NCBI GenBank assembly: GCA_030248195.1
Contig: JASAND010006520.1
Location: forward strand, 1 to 64,000
Length of the DNA: 64,000 nt
Source: Trissonchulus latispiculum
Taxonomy: Eukaryota; Nematoda; Enoplea; Enoplida; Ironidae
Reading direction: 5' to 3'
Of the stretch, positions 1 through 9,991 are shown in pieces; the stretch's first letter is position 1; every line of letters starts with the position of its first letter. The position numbers and the translations under genes were made by a program. Under the pieces are notes generated by a model, which was not told where the DNA came from, did no database searches, and saw only the letters and a list, made by a program, of their open reading frames with translations.

Positions 1-1003
1 CGTACAATACAAACTATCAATGAGATTTACTTCGAGTTACTACAGGCAAACAGTATATGGTTGCCAGGATTTTCGTATGGGCTTAGAATTACCCAAAATA
101 TTGAGAATAACTAGTAGGGACAAGGTTTTAACGCTTTCGCTCAACTCTGCTATATTCTTCTTTCTTTCCTTTCTTGACTAACTAACAGTATACTAAACCT
201 GACTACTAAGTCCTCTGGTGCGATACCTATATGCTTGTGTTCGTGTTATTAAATTATGACTCTTTTTCCGTCCTCCTTACCAAGGACCATATAATGCTAA
301 TAACAAATGCTACGAAACAGTTTAAATTAACTAGATTAAAGGGGTTAGTAGTACAGAATTCCGGTCTTTGGGTGAGCCCGAAATGCTAGTAACAATAGCA
401 CTTTCGGATGCTATACGGTTGCCAAGGGTCAAACACAAATGGGGGTCCGGTTGGGGGAATTCCGGGTCCGTTTATGGGGTTAGTATACGATTTTGTTTAA
501 TCTCTTCGTTTTGTCTTCTATATCAAATAATTAGACAAACTGGGCGGACTAGGCTGAGTTACGGGGATGACAACCTCCGTTTTTCATAGCAAAAGACAAA
601 ATGATGGAACCCATTTTTTTAAAAGATATAAGAGTCAATTTATAAGAATCAAAAGATTAAGATTATGAAAGTTCACAACTGGTTTCAGGTTTCCACAGAT
701 GATTCGGTGCTGTCAACGGACTGTCTCTGCCTTAAGGTCAGTAAATCGTGCTTCAATCCACTCCAAAGTACCTACAGTTGATCAATTCCAAATGATACGA
801 CTGAATGATCCGTTCCAAGAATATGTGATGATTCCAACCGAAATTGACTGATCCTTCTTAACCAATAATGAGGGCTGTACTGAGCTATCTCTAATCAATC
901 AGAGGCAGATTCCGACTGTTCAGGCGGGGAGATACAGTCCTTCTCCGCACCTGAATCAAATGGGTTAAAAACCCATTAGAACAAGTTATAGGTGCGGGTT
1001 GGA
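1..1003 (-). mobile_element. antisense fragment of a long LTR
   Basis: Read on the minus strand, this stretch follows the middle and late part of the solo LTR at 46625-52763 (roughly its 51200-52150 part). Shared landmarks are the inverted motif around 'gggttttaaccc' next to 'atttgattcagg' (plus-strand 949-985, compared with 51229-51257), a run of similar 'aatcagt'-type segments, and a purine-rich block near 160-210 (compared with about 52095-52130). Identity is only moderate, so it is a related, diverged copy. It has no coding potential and continues off the left edge. Its orientation is opposite to the LTR piece on the far side of the DNA transposon. Confidence 0.6.
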
Positions 1004-1239
1004 CACGTAGGTACCCTTAGCACACCCATGACATGAGTCAAACTCATATTTGTTTGAGTCATAACGCAAATATAGAGAACTTCTTGATCCACATTGTTTT
1101 TTCCTTTGATCCGCTTCTAACTAAGGAAATATTGAAGGAAATGTTCTGGTGTGCTAGGGTGCAACGCTACACACCACTTTTTGAGTCAGATGATTAAACT
1201 TTGCCTAAAATTTAATTATATGGTATGCTCTTTGATCCA
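1004..1239 (+). repeat. left terminal inverted repeat of the DNA transposon
   Basis: It begins acgtaggtacccttagcaca and matches the reverse complement of 9180-9411 with only scattered substitutions and small indels. It contains an imperfect palindrome near 1028-1062 built from 'atgagtcaaac' and 'gtttgagtcat', a possible transposase-binding site. Similarity stops after 'tttgatcca' at about 1239. Confidence 0.85.
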
Positions 1240-1389
1240 TGAAGTGAATTGTCATTTACTGCTATCGTTAAGTTTGCAAACGCATCAATCTGAAATATTG
1301 TGAATTGAACACTTTCATGTAAGTAATTGTGCTTATTTAGCTAATCTCTGGCTTTCCCGGTGAACAGTGGAACGGGGAGGGGATACAGT

Positions 1390-1934
1390 CATAGGTGTAA
1401 CGGGGATTTGGGTTGGGGGGGCCCCCTCCCCCCAAAATTTGGGGGCGGGCCCCCTTTTTAGACCTCCCCCAAACCCCCCCCCAAGACCCCCCCCCAAACC
1501 TCCCCCAAAAATTTTTTCCTATTTTTATGCCAAAAATCTCATTTTCAGCCATTGCTAATGCGAAAAAACATCCAACCATTAACTAATTTTAACATTAGAC
1601 AGGGGTTTTAAACTCGAAAACTTGGTTGCCAACATGTTTCTAACTACAAAATAAGGTCAATATTGAGTCAGAAAGTCCATAAAACTGTTGAAAACGTGTA
1701 TTTCACGCACTAATGAACACTTTAAGCCAAAAATTTGAACATTTTTGAAAAATTTTGCAAAATTTACCCTAAAAATACCCGATTTTTGGCCAATTTTTCG
1801 CGCCTTCGGCGCGACTACCCCCCCCCCCCCCAGTTGGGGGGGGCCGGGGGCCCCCAAAAATTTTTGGGGGTGGTTTGGAAAAATGGCTGGGGGGGGGTTA
1901 CCCCCCCCCAAACCTCCCCCCAATTACACCTATG
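1390..1934. mobile_element. hAT-like MITE, copy 1 (CATAGGTGTA termini)
   Basis: The element starts cataggtgtaacgg and ends ttacacctatg. It is flanked by a perfect 8-bp direct repeat, gatacagt, at 1382-1389 and 1935-1942. An 8-bp target duplication is typical of hAT transposons. The inside is non-coding: G and C tracts near both ends and an AT-rich core with 'attagacaggggttttaaactcg' as a landmark. Open frames here are by-products of the C tracts. Confidence 0.75.
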
Positions 1935-1948
1935 GATACAGTCATAGG

Positions 1949-2447
1949 CATAGGTGTAACGGAGATTTGGGGTGGGGGAGGCCCCACAACTTCTTCTGGG
2001 AGGCCCTCTGGAGACCCCCAACCCCCCCCCCCCAAATTTTTCCATTTTTTATGCCAACAATCGCATTTTCAACCGTTTCTAATTTCAAAAACATTCAGCC
2101 ATGAAGTAATGTTATCATTAGACAGTAGTTTTAAACTCGCAAACTTGTTTGCCAACATGTTTCTATGTCCAAAATAAGGTCAATATTGAGTCAGAAAGTC
2201 CATAATAGAGGTAAAAACGTGTATTTCTCGCAATAATAAACACTTTAAGCAATTTGGATATTTTTAAAAATTTTCGCAAAATTTACCCAAAAAATACGCA
2301 AAATTTGGCCAATTTTCGCGCCTCAGGCGCGACTACCCCCCCCCCCCCCCATGGGGGACGTCACTATGGACGTCCCCCTCAAAAATGTTTTGGGGGAGGG
2401 TCGAAAAAAGGGTTGGGGGAGGGGCTACCCTCCACCTTACACCTATG
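1949..2447. mobile_element. hAT-like MITE, copy 2
   Basis: This has the same termini and core as the 1390 copy: the segment 2050-2250 matches 1545-1720, sharing 'ggtcaatattgagtcagaaa'. The 8-bp direct repeat gtcatagg occurs at 1941-1948 and 2448-2455. That repeat is itself the end of the neighbouring element, so copy 2 landed exactly in the terminus of another family member. Confidence 0.75.
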
Positions 2448-2449
2448 GT

Positions 2450-3581
2450 CATAGGTGTAAGGCGGTGAGGGGGGGGGGTTTGGACGTCCCCCCCCGGGGG
2501 GGGGGGGGGAGTAAATAGCCAAAATTCGGGTATTTTTAGGGTAAATTCTGCAAAGGTTTTCTGAAAAGTCCAGATGTTGTCTTAAAGTGTTTATTTTTGC
2601 GAGAAGAAATACACGTTTTTAACAGCATTATGGAGTTTATTATGGAGTTTCTGACTCAATATTGACCTTATTTTGGTCTTGTAAATATGCTGGCGATCAA
2701 GTTTTCGAGTTTAAATCCACTGTCTAATGATGAATTTACTAGATTTACTAGGTCTTACAGAAAAGATACTAAACTATATGTAAAGGGCCTGAATGGCAGA
2801 GGTCCTGTTTGGGTTGGGGGGGGAGTAGAAGGCCCAAATTTGGCTCGGGGGACCCCACCAAAATCCGAAATTTGGGGGAGGGGGACCCTCCTAAACTGTA
2901 CCCAAGTTGTTTTAGCTAAAAATGCTCCCTTTTTGATGTACAGTACATTAAACGTATATACTATAAACCTTCTGTTAATAGTTTTCGTATTCGAAACTTG
3001 GCCTTGAAAATTGACAATTTTTTGCTAAAATATGCCTAAATTAGCCCAGATTGTGGTTTATAATTGCGTATATTATATAGCCATTTTTTAGAATTTTTTC
3101 AAAAATTTTCAGAAATTGCGAAAAAAGTTTCAAGAATTTTGCATTTTTTACTTTGTTTGGACCAAATTTTAGGGGGGAGGGGGATTTGCGCTCGGCTTGG
3201 GGGGAGTAGTTGAGGCGGATCCAGGGGGGCCTCGGTCCTCGGACCCCTCCCTTTGGGATTTGGGCCCCTCCCTTTGATTTCGAGGGCCTGCTCGGTAGTC
3301 GAAATTTTTTAGCTGAAATTAATAAAAATTTTCTGAAAATGAAGCAAATTTTACTTGATCTTGAATATGACCTGATTTCGTGAAATTCTTTCATACTTTC
3401 TTCACTTCTGTAAAACTACCGATATTTGTTTGTTTTTTTGCCCCACCCCAAATTTTGGGGGCCCTCCCTTTTCGTAATCCTGGATCCGCCACTGGTCCTG
3501 GGGGTTGGGGGTCTCTAGAGGAGATGCCCCAGAAAATGTTGGGGGGGCCCTCCCCCGCCCCAAATCTCCGTTACACCTATG
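2450..3581. mobile_element. hAT-like MITE, copy 3 (longer relative)
   Basis: It starts cataggtgtaaggcgg and ends gttacacctatg. It is followed by gatgcagt at 3582-3589, one mismatch from the gatacagt that originally preceded it, so this is probably the oldest insertion of the nest. The family core appears inverted at 2520-2740. Beyond that are G-tract segments and unrelated filler (2760-3560). A further partial end, 'catatgtgtaacggagattt', lies at 3602-3621. Confidence 0.55.
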
Positions 3582-3621
3582 GATGCAGTACAGAACATTA
3601 TGCATATGTGTAACGGAGATT

Positions 3622-5888
3622 TGGCTAGCCCCCCCCCCGGCAAAATTATTGCAATTTTTGGGCACTGCTTGGCCAAATATTTGAGCGGGGTTGTTATATC
3701 TGAAAGCCAGGGGGGTTGGGGTCGCCAAAACTAGTTTGTCGGCTTGCAAGCTTCATAGATATATAAATGCTTTTAAGTGCCACTTTTCGCTACACTTTCT
3801 TACGCATGATGTATATTTTCGTTTTTGCGTTCGGAATGTATTTGCTGCAATTTTGCGTTTTTGCTCAGACGCTGACGCACTAGTTTTTGCATGGCTTTTG
3901 CTTACGTAGACAGGACAGTGATGCAGCCCTCCCACCCCAATCCGTTTTTATAAACCAGTAGGCCTCTTTTTGTCGTTTCTACTTCAAAATTGTATTTTCT
4001 CCCCTGAGGTCACATACATTTACCGTTACTGAGTAGCCCAATTTTTTGGAAAATTATAACTTCTAAGAACTGTGTGAAGTTCCGAAAACTGCTCCCCTGT
4101 GTTATATCGATATTGTACTATTTTGTATTTCAGGATTTGAACGTTTGTATATATGCCTACTCTTTCTGGATTTTTTACCTTTTGCATATTGCTGAAGTGG
4201 AATTATTTGATTGCATTATATATATAATAAGTATATACCTACGAATATATATATACGTTTATACTCTTTATGCCGTTCATGCTCAGTCTCTGCTTGATTT
4301 ATGCATTGCAAATGCTATGTTTGCATAATAAGTTTGCATAAATACAAGCAGGGGCATGGTGTGACGGTTCTTTTGATGGATACATACGTATATGCATAAT
4401 GCTAATTGCCGGTCAGATAACAAACAGTCGAAGCCAAATCCAGCTAATATTGACGTAGATATATAGATGGACATTCTTCTATGTTGGGTAAGTTGTCGAA
4501 TGCTGTCTTTAAACCTGCAGTGATTTATTTGTCGAGTTCTTAGGGGGGGGGCTACGAATTTCACTAAAAGTTCGATGTTGGAAAAGCTAGCTAGTCTTTT
4601 GCCACATAATAGTATCAGGTTCAGTGTAAAATAGTTTAAAGTTTGAAAGAATTCCATGCAGCACAGCGTTCTGTGGAGCCATGAGAAGTTGGTGTTGTCA
4701 TTCCAAAGATCGACATGGCTCGTAAACTTCGCCTCGCCTGGTCGCTATGGGCAAGGTACGGTACCCAAATTTTCCAGAAATAGTTCTGACATATAGCGCT
4801 TTGATACCGTGTAAAATTTAAAAGGTTAACTCACGTCTAATGAGCTGTGGTTTATCAAATGAACCTATGAACTTATGTAAAAATGACGTGATTTCGTTAA
4901 TTCCTGCGTTCGCAGTGCTATATATATATTACATTATCGATATTGTCGCTGTTATTTGGTGCCATTTCGAAGATGTGAGCCAATTACTTCAAATTACTGT
5001 GGCAGAATCTGCTGAAACCTTGCGCATTACAGTGAGTGCCAGCCAGAACAGTATCACAAGATGCGATTAATCAAAGATTTTTCCGTGGATTAGAAACAAC
5101 CTGTTTTATTTCAGTACCCGTCCCTTCTTCCCTATGAAAGTAGTATAAGAACGTGGGTTCATTTATTTACGTATAAACATATATGTACGTACGTACGCTG
5201 ACATTAAATGTTAGCACAAATTTGGAGTGAACTTGGGCCTGCCCCGGCCCCGGTGCATCCCTAGTGCGCATGCATATGTTCAGTTTGCTTGATTTATTGG
5301 CTTCTTACTTGATTAATTGGTGGCAATGAAGGTAGTAGCATATATATAAAAACATAAAATTCGCCAACTGGTAAAAAAACCACAATCGCCGGTGTTTTCG
5401 AGCATTCTAAGCATTCAAGCACTCCGTTTTTCCAACAAGGTGAATTTTCAATATCTCCAAAACGACAGCGCCCATTATACTTCATCAGAAAGCTCAGTGC
5501 GAGCCTTAGGCCAGCTTAAATATAGCATCGAACTCGTGATAGCCCAAACCAGTCGAAAATGCCGGTTCGAAAAGTGGATTTTCTCGCTTGACTATACGTA
5601 ATATATACGTACTCATACACAAGCATTTATATATGTTCCATTTATATGCAGCCAAGCCGCAACCTTCGTTTCAAAAATATTTTCAGAGGAATTTTTGAAA
5701 AATATTTTACAATTTTTGAAATTTTTGTCAAAAATTTGCTAATTTTTCATTGTTTTGACTGAAATGTATACGGATATTTTTCTCAATTTGGATATTATCC
5801 GGATATAAAAATTTATTATCCGGATATCCAGTGCCCAACACTAATATATACTTGAGTCGAGCCTTTGTAAAATACTCTTTGGTTACAG
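3622..5888. other. non-coding interior of the DNA transposon
   Basis: No gene is supported here. The stretch is AT-rich, with short TA-rich runs near 4205-4260 and 5585-5630, a G run at 4543-4551 and scattered short frames lacking family motifs. It could hold upstream transposase exons: the catalytic aspartates missing from the downstream ORF should lie here if the gene is spliced. I could not recognise them. Confidence 0.5.
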
Positions 5889-6099
5889 AATGCCCGCGGC
5901 ATCTACGTGGAACAAGCTAGGCAGCGATCCTAATGCGCAAGTCCTCCGCCTAGCTGAATTAGCTTTGAAACATAAAGTCATTGAATTTAATCATGGGTCT
6001 AGTTTGATTTCTGTCTTATCGTGGAGGAACCACGACAGTTGGACTGCGCTTTCTTTGGACTTACCTGAAAGTGTTACAGTGAAATGGTGTTATGAATGA
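5889..6099 (+). CDS. candidate transposase exon upstream of the main ORF
   Basis: A good 3' splice site (pyrimidine-rich tract then 'ttacag') ends at 5888, and a 69-codon open frame from the ATG at 5890 runs to a TGA at 6097. The peptide ends in a hydrophobic, Trp-containing stretch that could be part of a transposase core. Its stop overlaps the ATG of the next ORF (sequence ATGA at 6096-6099) in a different frame. The two pieces therefore need an intron, a frameshift or re-initiation to make one protein. I do not recognise a specific family in this piece alone. Confidence 0.4.
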
Positions 6100-7847
6100 C
6101 CAGATTGCTCAGAACAGGCGCAATGTCCAGGATGTGCTCAGAATTTGTTCAGAATAAATTTGTAGGCATTGCTGAGCTGATCGTTGCTGAGGTGAAGTTG
6201 TTGTTGAAAAATAAGCCAATTAGCGGAGTTCCAAATCCATATCATAATCCTGACATGCCTGAAGCGATTCTTCGAATAGTCTGGCAGCATTTTCCAATGG
6301 TTTCAGCTGTGCTGCTTCAGTTTTATCAAGTGGGTGAACGCCGCATAAGCAGTGCCAGCGTTGAATCTCATCATCGGTACCTGAAACGAATTTTGCTCTC
6401 AAAAGAAAAACTGCCAGTAAGCATCGATGCATTCCTCTTGTCATTCCACGAGGATCTAAGTGGCATGCTGAAAATTAAGATCGCTCGGCAAAATCTTCAG
6501 AGTTATGTCGAGCCGCTTTACGTCCCCCACTCTGGAAACGATGCACAGAACGATCAATCCGGTGCAGATCCTGAAAATGAGACGGCAACATTACCTTTGC
6601 AGGACAACGTTTGCTGTGTGTGCAGGCAGCCATATAATGGCAGTCACTCGTGCAAAGTCTGCAAACGTAAAGTCCATGCCATTTGCTGCAATATTTCTGA
6701 GGAAGACGAAGGCTACGGGGCACAAGGCGTTTGTCATTTGTGCAGTCCTGAGAATCATCGTGGACCTCATGCAGAGCTAGCCCACTTGAACGCAGAGGAA
6801 GCTTGGCAAAGACGAACACCTGAGGATGGTTCTTCAGCCAAAGCTAAAAGATCCCGTACTTATTTCAACAAGAATCCTGATTTGCGACCAGGAACAACTG
6901 CTATCAAAGTGTTGAAAAACGGAACGCTTCTGGAGGCGGTTCGTCTGCCAAAAATGCAACACCCTCTAATAATAAAAAATACCTGTAGCTTTGATAGCGC
7001 CGCCTCTGCCTTGTTGGTAGCCATGGCAGATTCGGAAGCGTACAGATCCGTGGTACATGACGAACAGTCAGAGCTGTCAGATTTCTTGAAGCTGGCATCC
7101 AGCAACACATCTATGATCTCCATATACAAGGCAAGAGGGCAGCTTCTTTACAACCGTTTCCTGGAAATGAACGAAACCGTCTTTTCACTGGACTGTTTCA
7201 TGGCGGTGGAAAAAATGATAGAGACCGTCGTAGATTTCGGTTTTTCGAAGCGTCTTAGCATTTGCAGCGATAACCAGTGTCCAGTCCCTTCGCTTCAAGA
7301 AAGGAGAGTTATTGCTCCTGTTACTATGGATCTTGGAGCCTGCAGAAATCCTTCAGATTTGTCAGCTGGGCTTGAACTCCAAGTGGCTACGTTATTTGGA
7401 CCACATATTTCCCAGTGTAAACGAAGATTCAGCTCGAGCTGTTTGATTCCGTCGACTGCACACCAGGAAACGTTTACCGAAACGGAGCCAGCCATCCGTT
7501 ATTTCTGTAGCGGACAAAGATCCGTTTCATCGTCAAATGTACAACCACATCTCTGGCTGGTTTGCCAATGTATTAATTCTCTTCAGGACTCGGCGGAGGA
7601 TGGTGATCAAGGAACCGGGCGTGAAAAGTTATACGAATTGGGGCTTGAGAAGATACCTGATGCCATTTCCATTTGCGGGACTGCCTTCACGTTACGAGCC
7701 TGCATCGCTCAGAAGCCCGGGCATTTCTTTTGCTATGCGAGACGCCGTGATGGCCAATGGCAGCTTTTTGATGATATGAAAACTGCCTGCCAGCTCATTA
7801 GCAGAAAAAAGAATGTTTCCCCCCGTGTATTATTTTATACCATATGA
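6096..7847 (+). CDS. transposase C-terminus, zinc-finger and USP-like cysteine protease fusion
   Basis: This is a 583-codon frame. Residues 1-150 resemble the end of a DDE-type transposase: 'SASVESHHRYLK' puts a candidate catalytic Glu at residue 90 in the 'VE-x6-LK' context seen in many invertebrate transposases. Residues 173-216 form a C/H-rich finger (CxxC, HxCxxC, VH, CxxC). From about 285 on the protein looks like a peptidase C19/USP-like fold. A Cys box, 'NTCSFDSAASALL', has its Cys at residue 297; 'PGHFFCYARRRDGQWQLFDD' supplies a His at 543 and Asp at 559-560; the end is 'SPRVLFY'. Cys, then His, then Asp is the order expected for USPs. The role is probably deubiquitination or de-SUMOylation, acting for the transposon; this is inference. 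The upstream transposase half (first two Asp) is missing, so the protein is partial or assembled by splicing. Confidence 0.65.
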   Translation: MTRLLRTGAMSRMCSEFVQNKFVGIAELIVAEVKLLLKNKPISGVPNPYHNPDMPEAILRIVWQHFPMVSAVLLQFYQVGERRISSASVESHHRYLKRILLSKEKLPVSIDAFLLSFHEDLSGMLKIKIARQNLQSYVEPLYVPHSGNDAQNDQSGADPENETATLPLQDNVCCVCRQPYNGSHSCKVCKRKVHAICCNISEEDEGYGAQGVCHLCSPENHRGPHAELAHLNAEEAWQRRTPEDGSSAKAKRSRTYFNKNPDLRPGTTAIKVLKNGTLLEAVRLPKMQHPLIIKNTCSFDSAASALLVAMADSEAYRSVVHDEQSELSDFLKLASSNTSMISIYKARGQLLYNRFLEMNETVFSLDCFMAVEKMIETVVDFGFSKRLSICSDNQCPVPSLQERRVIAPVTMDLGACRNPSDLSAGLELQVATLFGPHISQCKRRFSSSCLIPSTAHQETFTETEPAIRYFCSGQRSVSSSNVQPHLWLVCQCINSLQDSAEDGDQGTGREKLYELGLEKIPDAISICGTAFTLRACIAQKPGHFFCYARRRDGQWQLFDDMKTACQLISRKKNVSPRVLFYTI

Positions 7848-9179
7848 AAACTTTGTTCTTGTAAATGCACTATGGATACAGGATGAACAATACTCATAGA
7901 TGTTCCACGAGGAAAGTTTGGGAGTGGGGATGGCATAAATAAAGATGAAAGGATACAGCATATATCAAAACCAGGGCGGAAATGGGGTGATATGTTTTGG
8001 TCATTAATTCGGAAAATGGAGTTTTAGAATTTTTTACTTTGCATATTTTGTGTCAAAATTTTGAAACCTGTGAGGCAGGAGTCTCGGATTTGTAATGCGT
8101 GGGGTGGGGTGGAAGACTTGGAGCTTGTTCATTTGGGAGCATAGGTGTACCTGGGGGGCCCTCCCCCAAATGGAGAAGTCCCAACCTCACTCTCGGAATT
8201 CTAGAGGCAGACCCCATGCCCAAATGTCCAAATCCCATCCTCAAACTTTTCAAAATTTTGGCTCAAAATTAAGAAAAAATCGAAATTTTTCCCAAAAATT
8301 CCATTTCTTTCAAAAAAATTACCAAATCGGTAGTAATATATTGCCTACTGGTTGCACTCAGCGCTTTAAGAAAATAGCAATTTTTTCTTTAATTTTTTTA
8401 AGAAAAATTTTTATCCCCTCCCCACATTCGATTGTTCCGGACCGCACCCACCTACCCTAATGTCGGCTACCCCCACCCCAACTTTTTCTCAAGGTACACC
8501 TATGTTTGTGAGGGAGGTGGAGGTCCCCCGCCTACCCTGTATAATATTCAGTAATGTTTTTAAAGTTAACGGTCGAAAATCGTAATTTGAGTGCTTGACT
8601 GTAAGAATTAACGTTGTTTGTTTTTAAAACTCCGCAGATTCAAGTAAAGTTTTTGTATTGCGAGAAAAGACGATTAATTTCCAGTCTCACCACTCATACC
8701 TTTCCTGCAACTTTGGGTCTGGGAAGTGGGGAGGGGGGAATTTTGAAAATTTGGTGGTCTACCCCCGAACTGCAAGACCACCCCCAAAGTCTCTCTTAAA
8801 AGATTCGCACCTACGAATTCCAAAAATGGCCAAAAAGTCAATTTTTCGTAGTTTGTCTTATCAAAAAAGGCTTCCTTTAGTGTTTTAAGGCGTTCATACA
8901 CGGGGGGGGGGGGAAAGGGGAGTCGGAGAATCGGTGGGGGGTAGTTAAAACTAGGGGGATATTTTTAAAACAGCTAGCCATTCCCCAATAAAATAAATCG
9001 ACACACTTATAAACGCATAAGCAACCCCCACCCCAACCATGCATGACGAGTTATTGTTGAAAAAGCCATAAATTAGCTATTTGACAACTATCGTTCTTCA
9101 TGTGTCACAGTTTTGCTTGTTACAAGGTTTAAAGATTAACAATTTTTATTTGGACATAATTAGTGAAATTTTACTTGGT
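7848..9179. other. non-coding right interior of the DNA transposon
   Basis: Apart from the MITE at 8140-8504, I see no gene. There are G-rich tracts at 8716-8737 and 8901-8941 and degenerate relatives of the left-side G/C-tract repeats. Confidence 0.5.
8140..8504. mobile_element. hAT-like MITE, short relative of the CATAGGTGTA family
   Basis: It starts cataggtgtacctgggg and ends 'aaggtacacctatg'. The flanks tttgggag (8132-8139) and tttgtgag (8505-8512) are an 8-bp duplication with one mismatch. The inside is AT-rich with C-rich subterminal parts and does not code. Confidence 0.6.
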
Positions 9180-9411
9180 GGATCAAAGAGCATTTTATAT
9201 GATTAAATATTGGGCAAAGTTATATCATCTGACTCAAAAAGTGGTGTGTAGTGTTGCACCCTAGCACACCAGAACATTTCCTTCAATATTTCTTTAGTTA
9301 GAAGCGGATCAAGGAAAAAACATTGTGGATCAAGAAGTTCTCTATATTTGCGTTATGACTCAAACAAATATGAGTTTGACTCATGTCATGGGTGTGCTAA
9401 GGGTACCTACG
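9180..9411 (-). repeat. right terminal inverted repeat of the DNA transposon
   Basis: This is the inverted partner of 1004-1239. It ends at 'ggtacctacgt', immediately followed by LTR-type sequence of the giant retroelement. Identity between the two repeats is around 95% by eye, which suggests a moderately recent insertion. Confidence 0.85.
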
Positions 9412-9811
9412 TCCCTTGGACCCCTACAAAGAATCAGCTGTCGTCACTATCTTCTGTTCTCGATTTGATAATCTGAAGCAGAGAATCAGTGTTCATTGTT
9501 ACTGACCTGATTTCGTTATCTTGTAAAAGCAAGTGTCGACCCCGCTTGCTGATCACTTCCAGTGGAACCCCTACCTATACCAAACGGACTCACGAAGAAA
9601 GACCCCTATCCAGGTCGGCTGCAAGGAATCCTTGATTTTGGACACACCACCTTTCAAGGATCTTGTGCTTAAGTTTACCACCTCGGTAGACGTGCTGACC
9701 TTCCGTGTTATCTGAAGTGGTTGTTACCCCAAAGTCAGATCCGTTAGACCCCGACGGAACAGCATTATATCAGAACGAGATTAAGATCCAAATTTAAATC
9801 ACTTCATTACA
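9412..9811 (+). repeat. 3' part of the 5' LTR of the giant retroelement
   Basis: The last ~300 bp track the end of the solo LTR at about 52530-52763: 'acccctacct', 'cggactcacga', 'acccctatc', 'ggctg', 'cttccgtgt' occur in the same order. Both end with ttcattaca, the mirror of the tgtaatgaa that opens the solo LTR. The LTR end is therefore placed at 9811. The upstream LTR portion was lost when the DNA transposon or a later rearrangement cut in. Confidence 0.7.
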
Positions 9812-9826
9812 CGGTAAATCAGTTTT

Positions 9827-9846
9827 TGGAGCCCCCAGTGAGGATC
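9827..9846 (+). other. putative tRNA primer-binding site
   Basis: The sequence tggagcccccagtgaggatc begins with the TGG that pairs with a tRNA CCA end. Its complement fits tRNA layout: G57-A58-T59-C60-C61 of the T-arm fall in the right places, then a 7-nt acceptor strand, then U73-CCA. It lies 15 nt inside the LTR end rather than directly adjacent. The tRNA identity is not assigned. Confidence 0.5.
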
Positions 9847-9991
9847 ACCCTACGAAGACAATCCTGTTGGAAATCCTGCCAGTGAGGAGATATCACGACC
9901 CAACTCATTCATCATTAAGATCAAACGAGGATCAGCCCTAACCCTATCAAGGAACCAACTGCGCCCCTACCAATCAATCCCTGAAGCAAAT

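Larger units (their letters stand above)
1004..9411 (+). mobile_element. DNA transposon with ~235-bp terminal inverted repeats
   Basis: The outer ~235 bp at 1004-1239 and 9180-9411 are near-identical reverse complements, which defines an 8.4-kb element. The inside holds a plus-strand coding block (about 5889-7847) with a transposase-like end, a cysteine-rich finger and a USP-like protease, plus long non-coding stretches filled with G/C-tract MITEs. I see no convincing target-site duplication: the flanks are LTR-derived but in opposite orientations. The superfamily is not certain. The layout, in which a transposase end precedes a C/H-rich finger and a cysteine protease, resembles large invertebrate DNA transposons, but the first two catalytic aspartates are not visible, so the copy is probably defective or spliced upstream. 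Confidence 0.8.

Noticed and set aside
1337..2454. Several 60-120-codon frames rich in Gly/Pro on both strands
   Set aside because: They are produced by C and G tracts of MITEs and lie across their boundaries.
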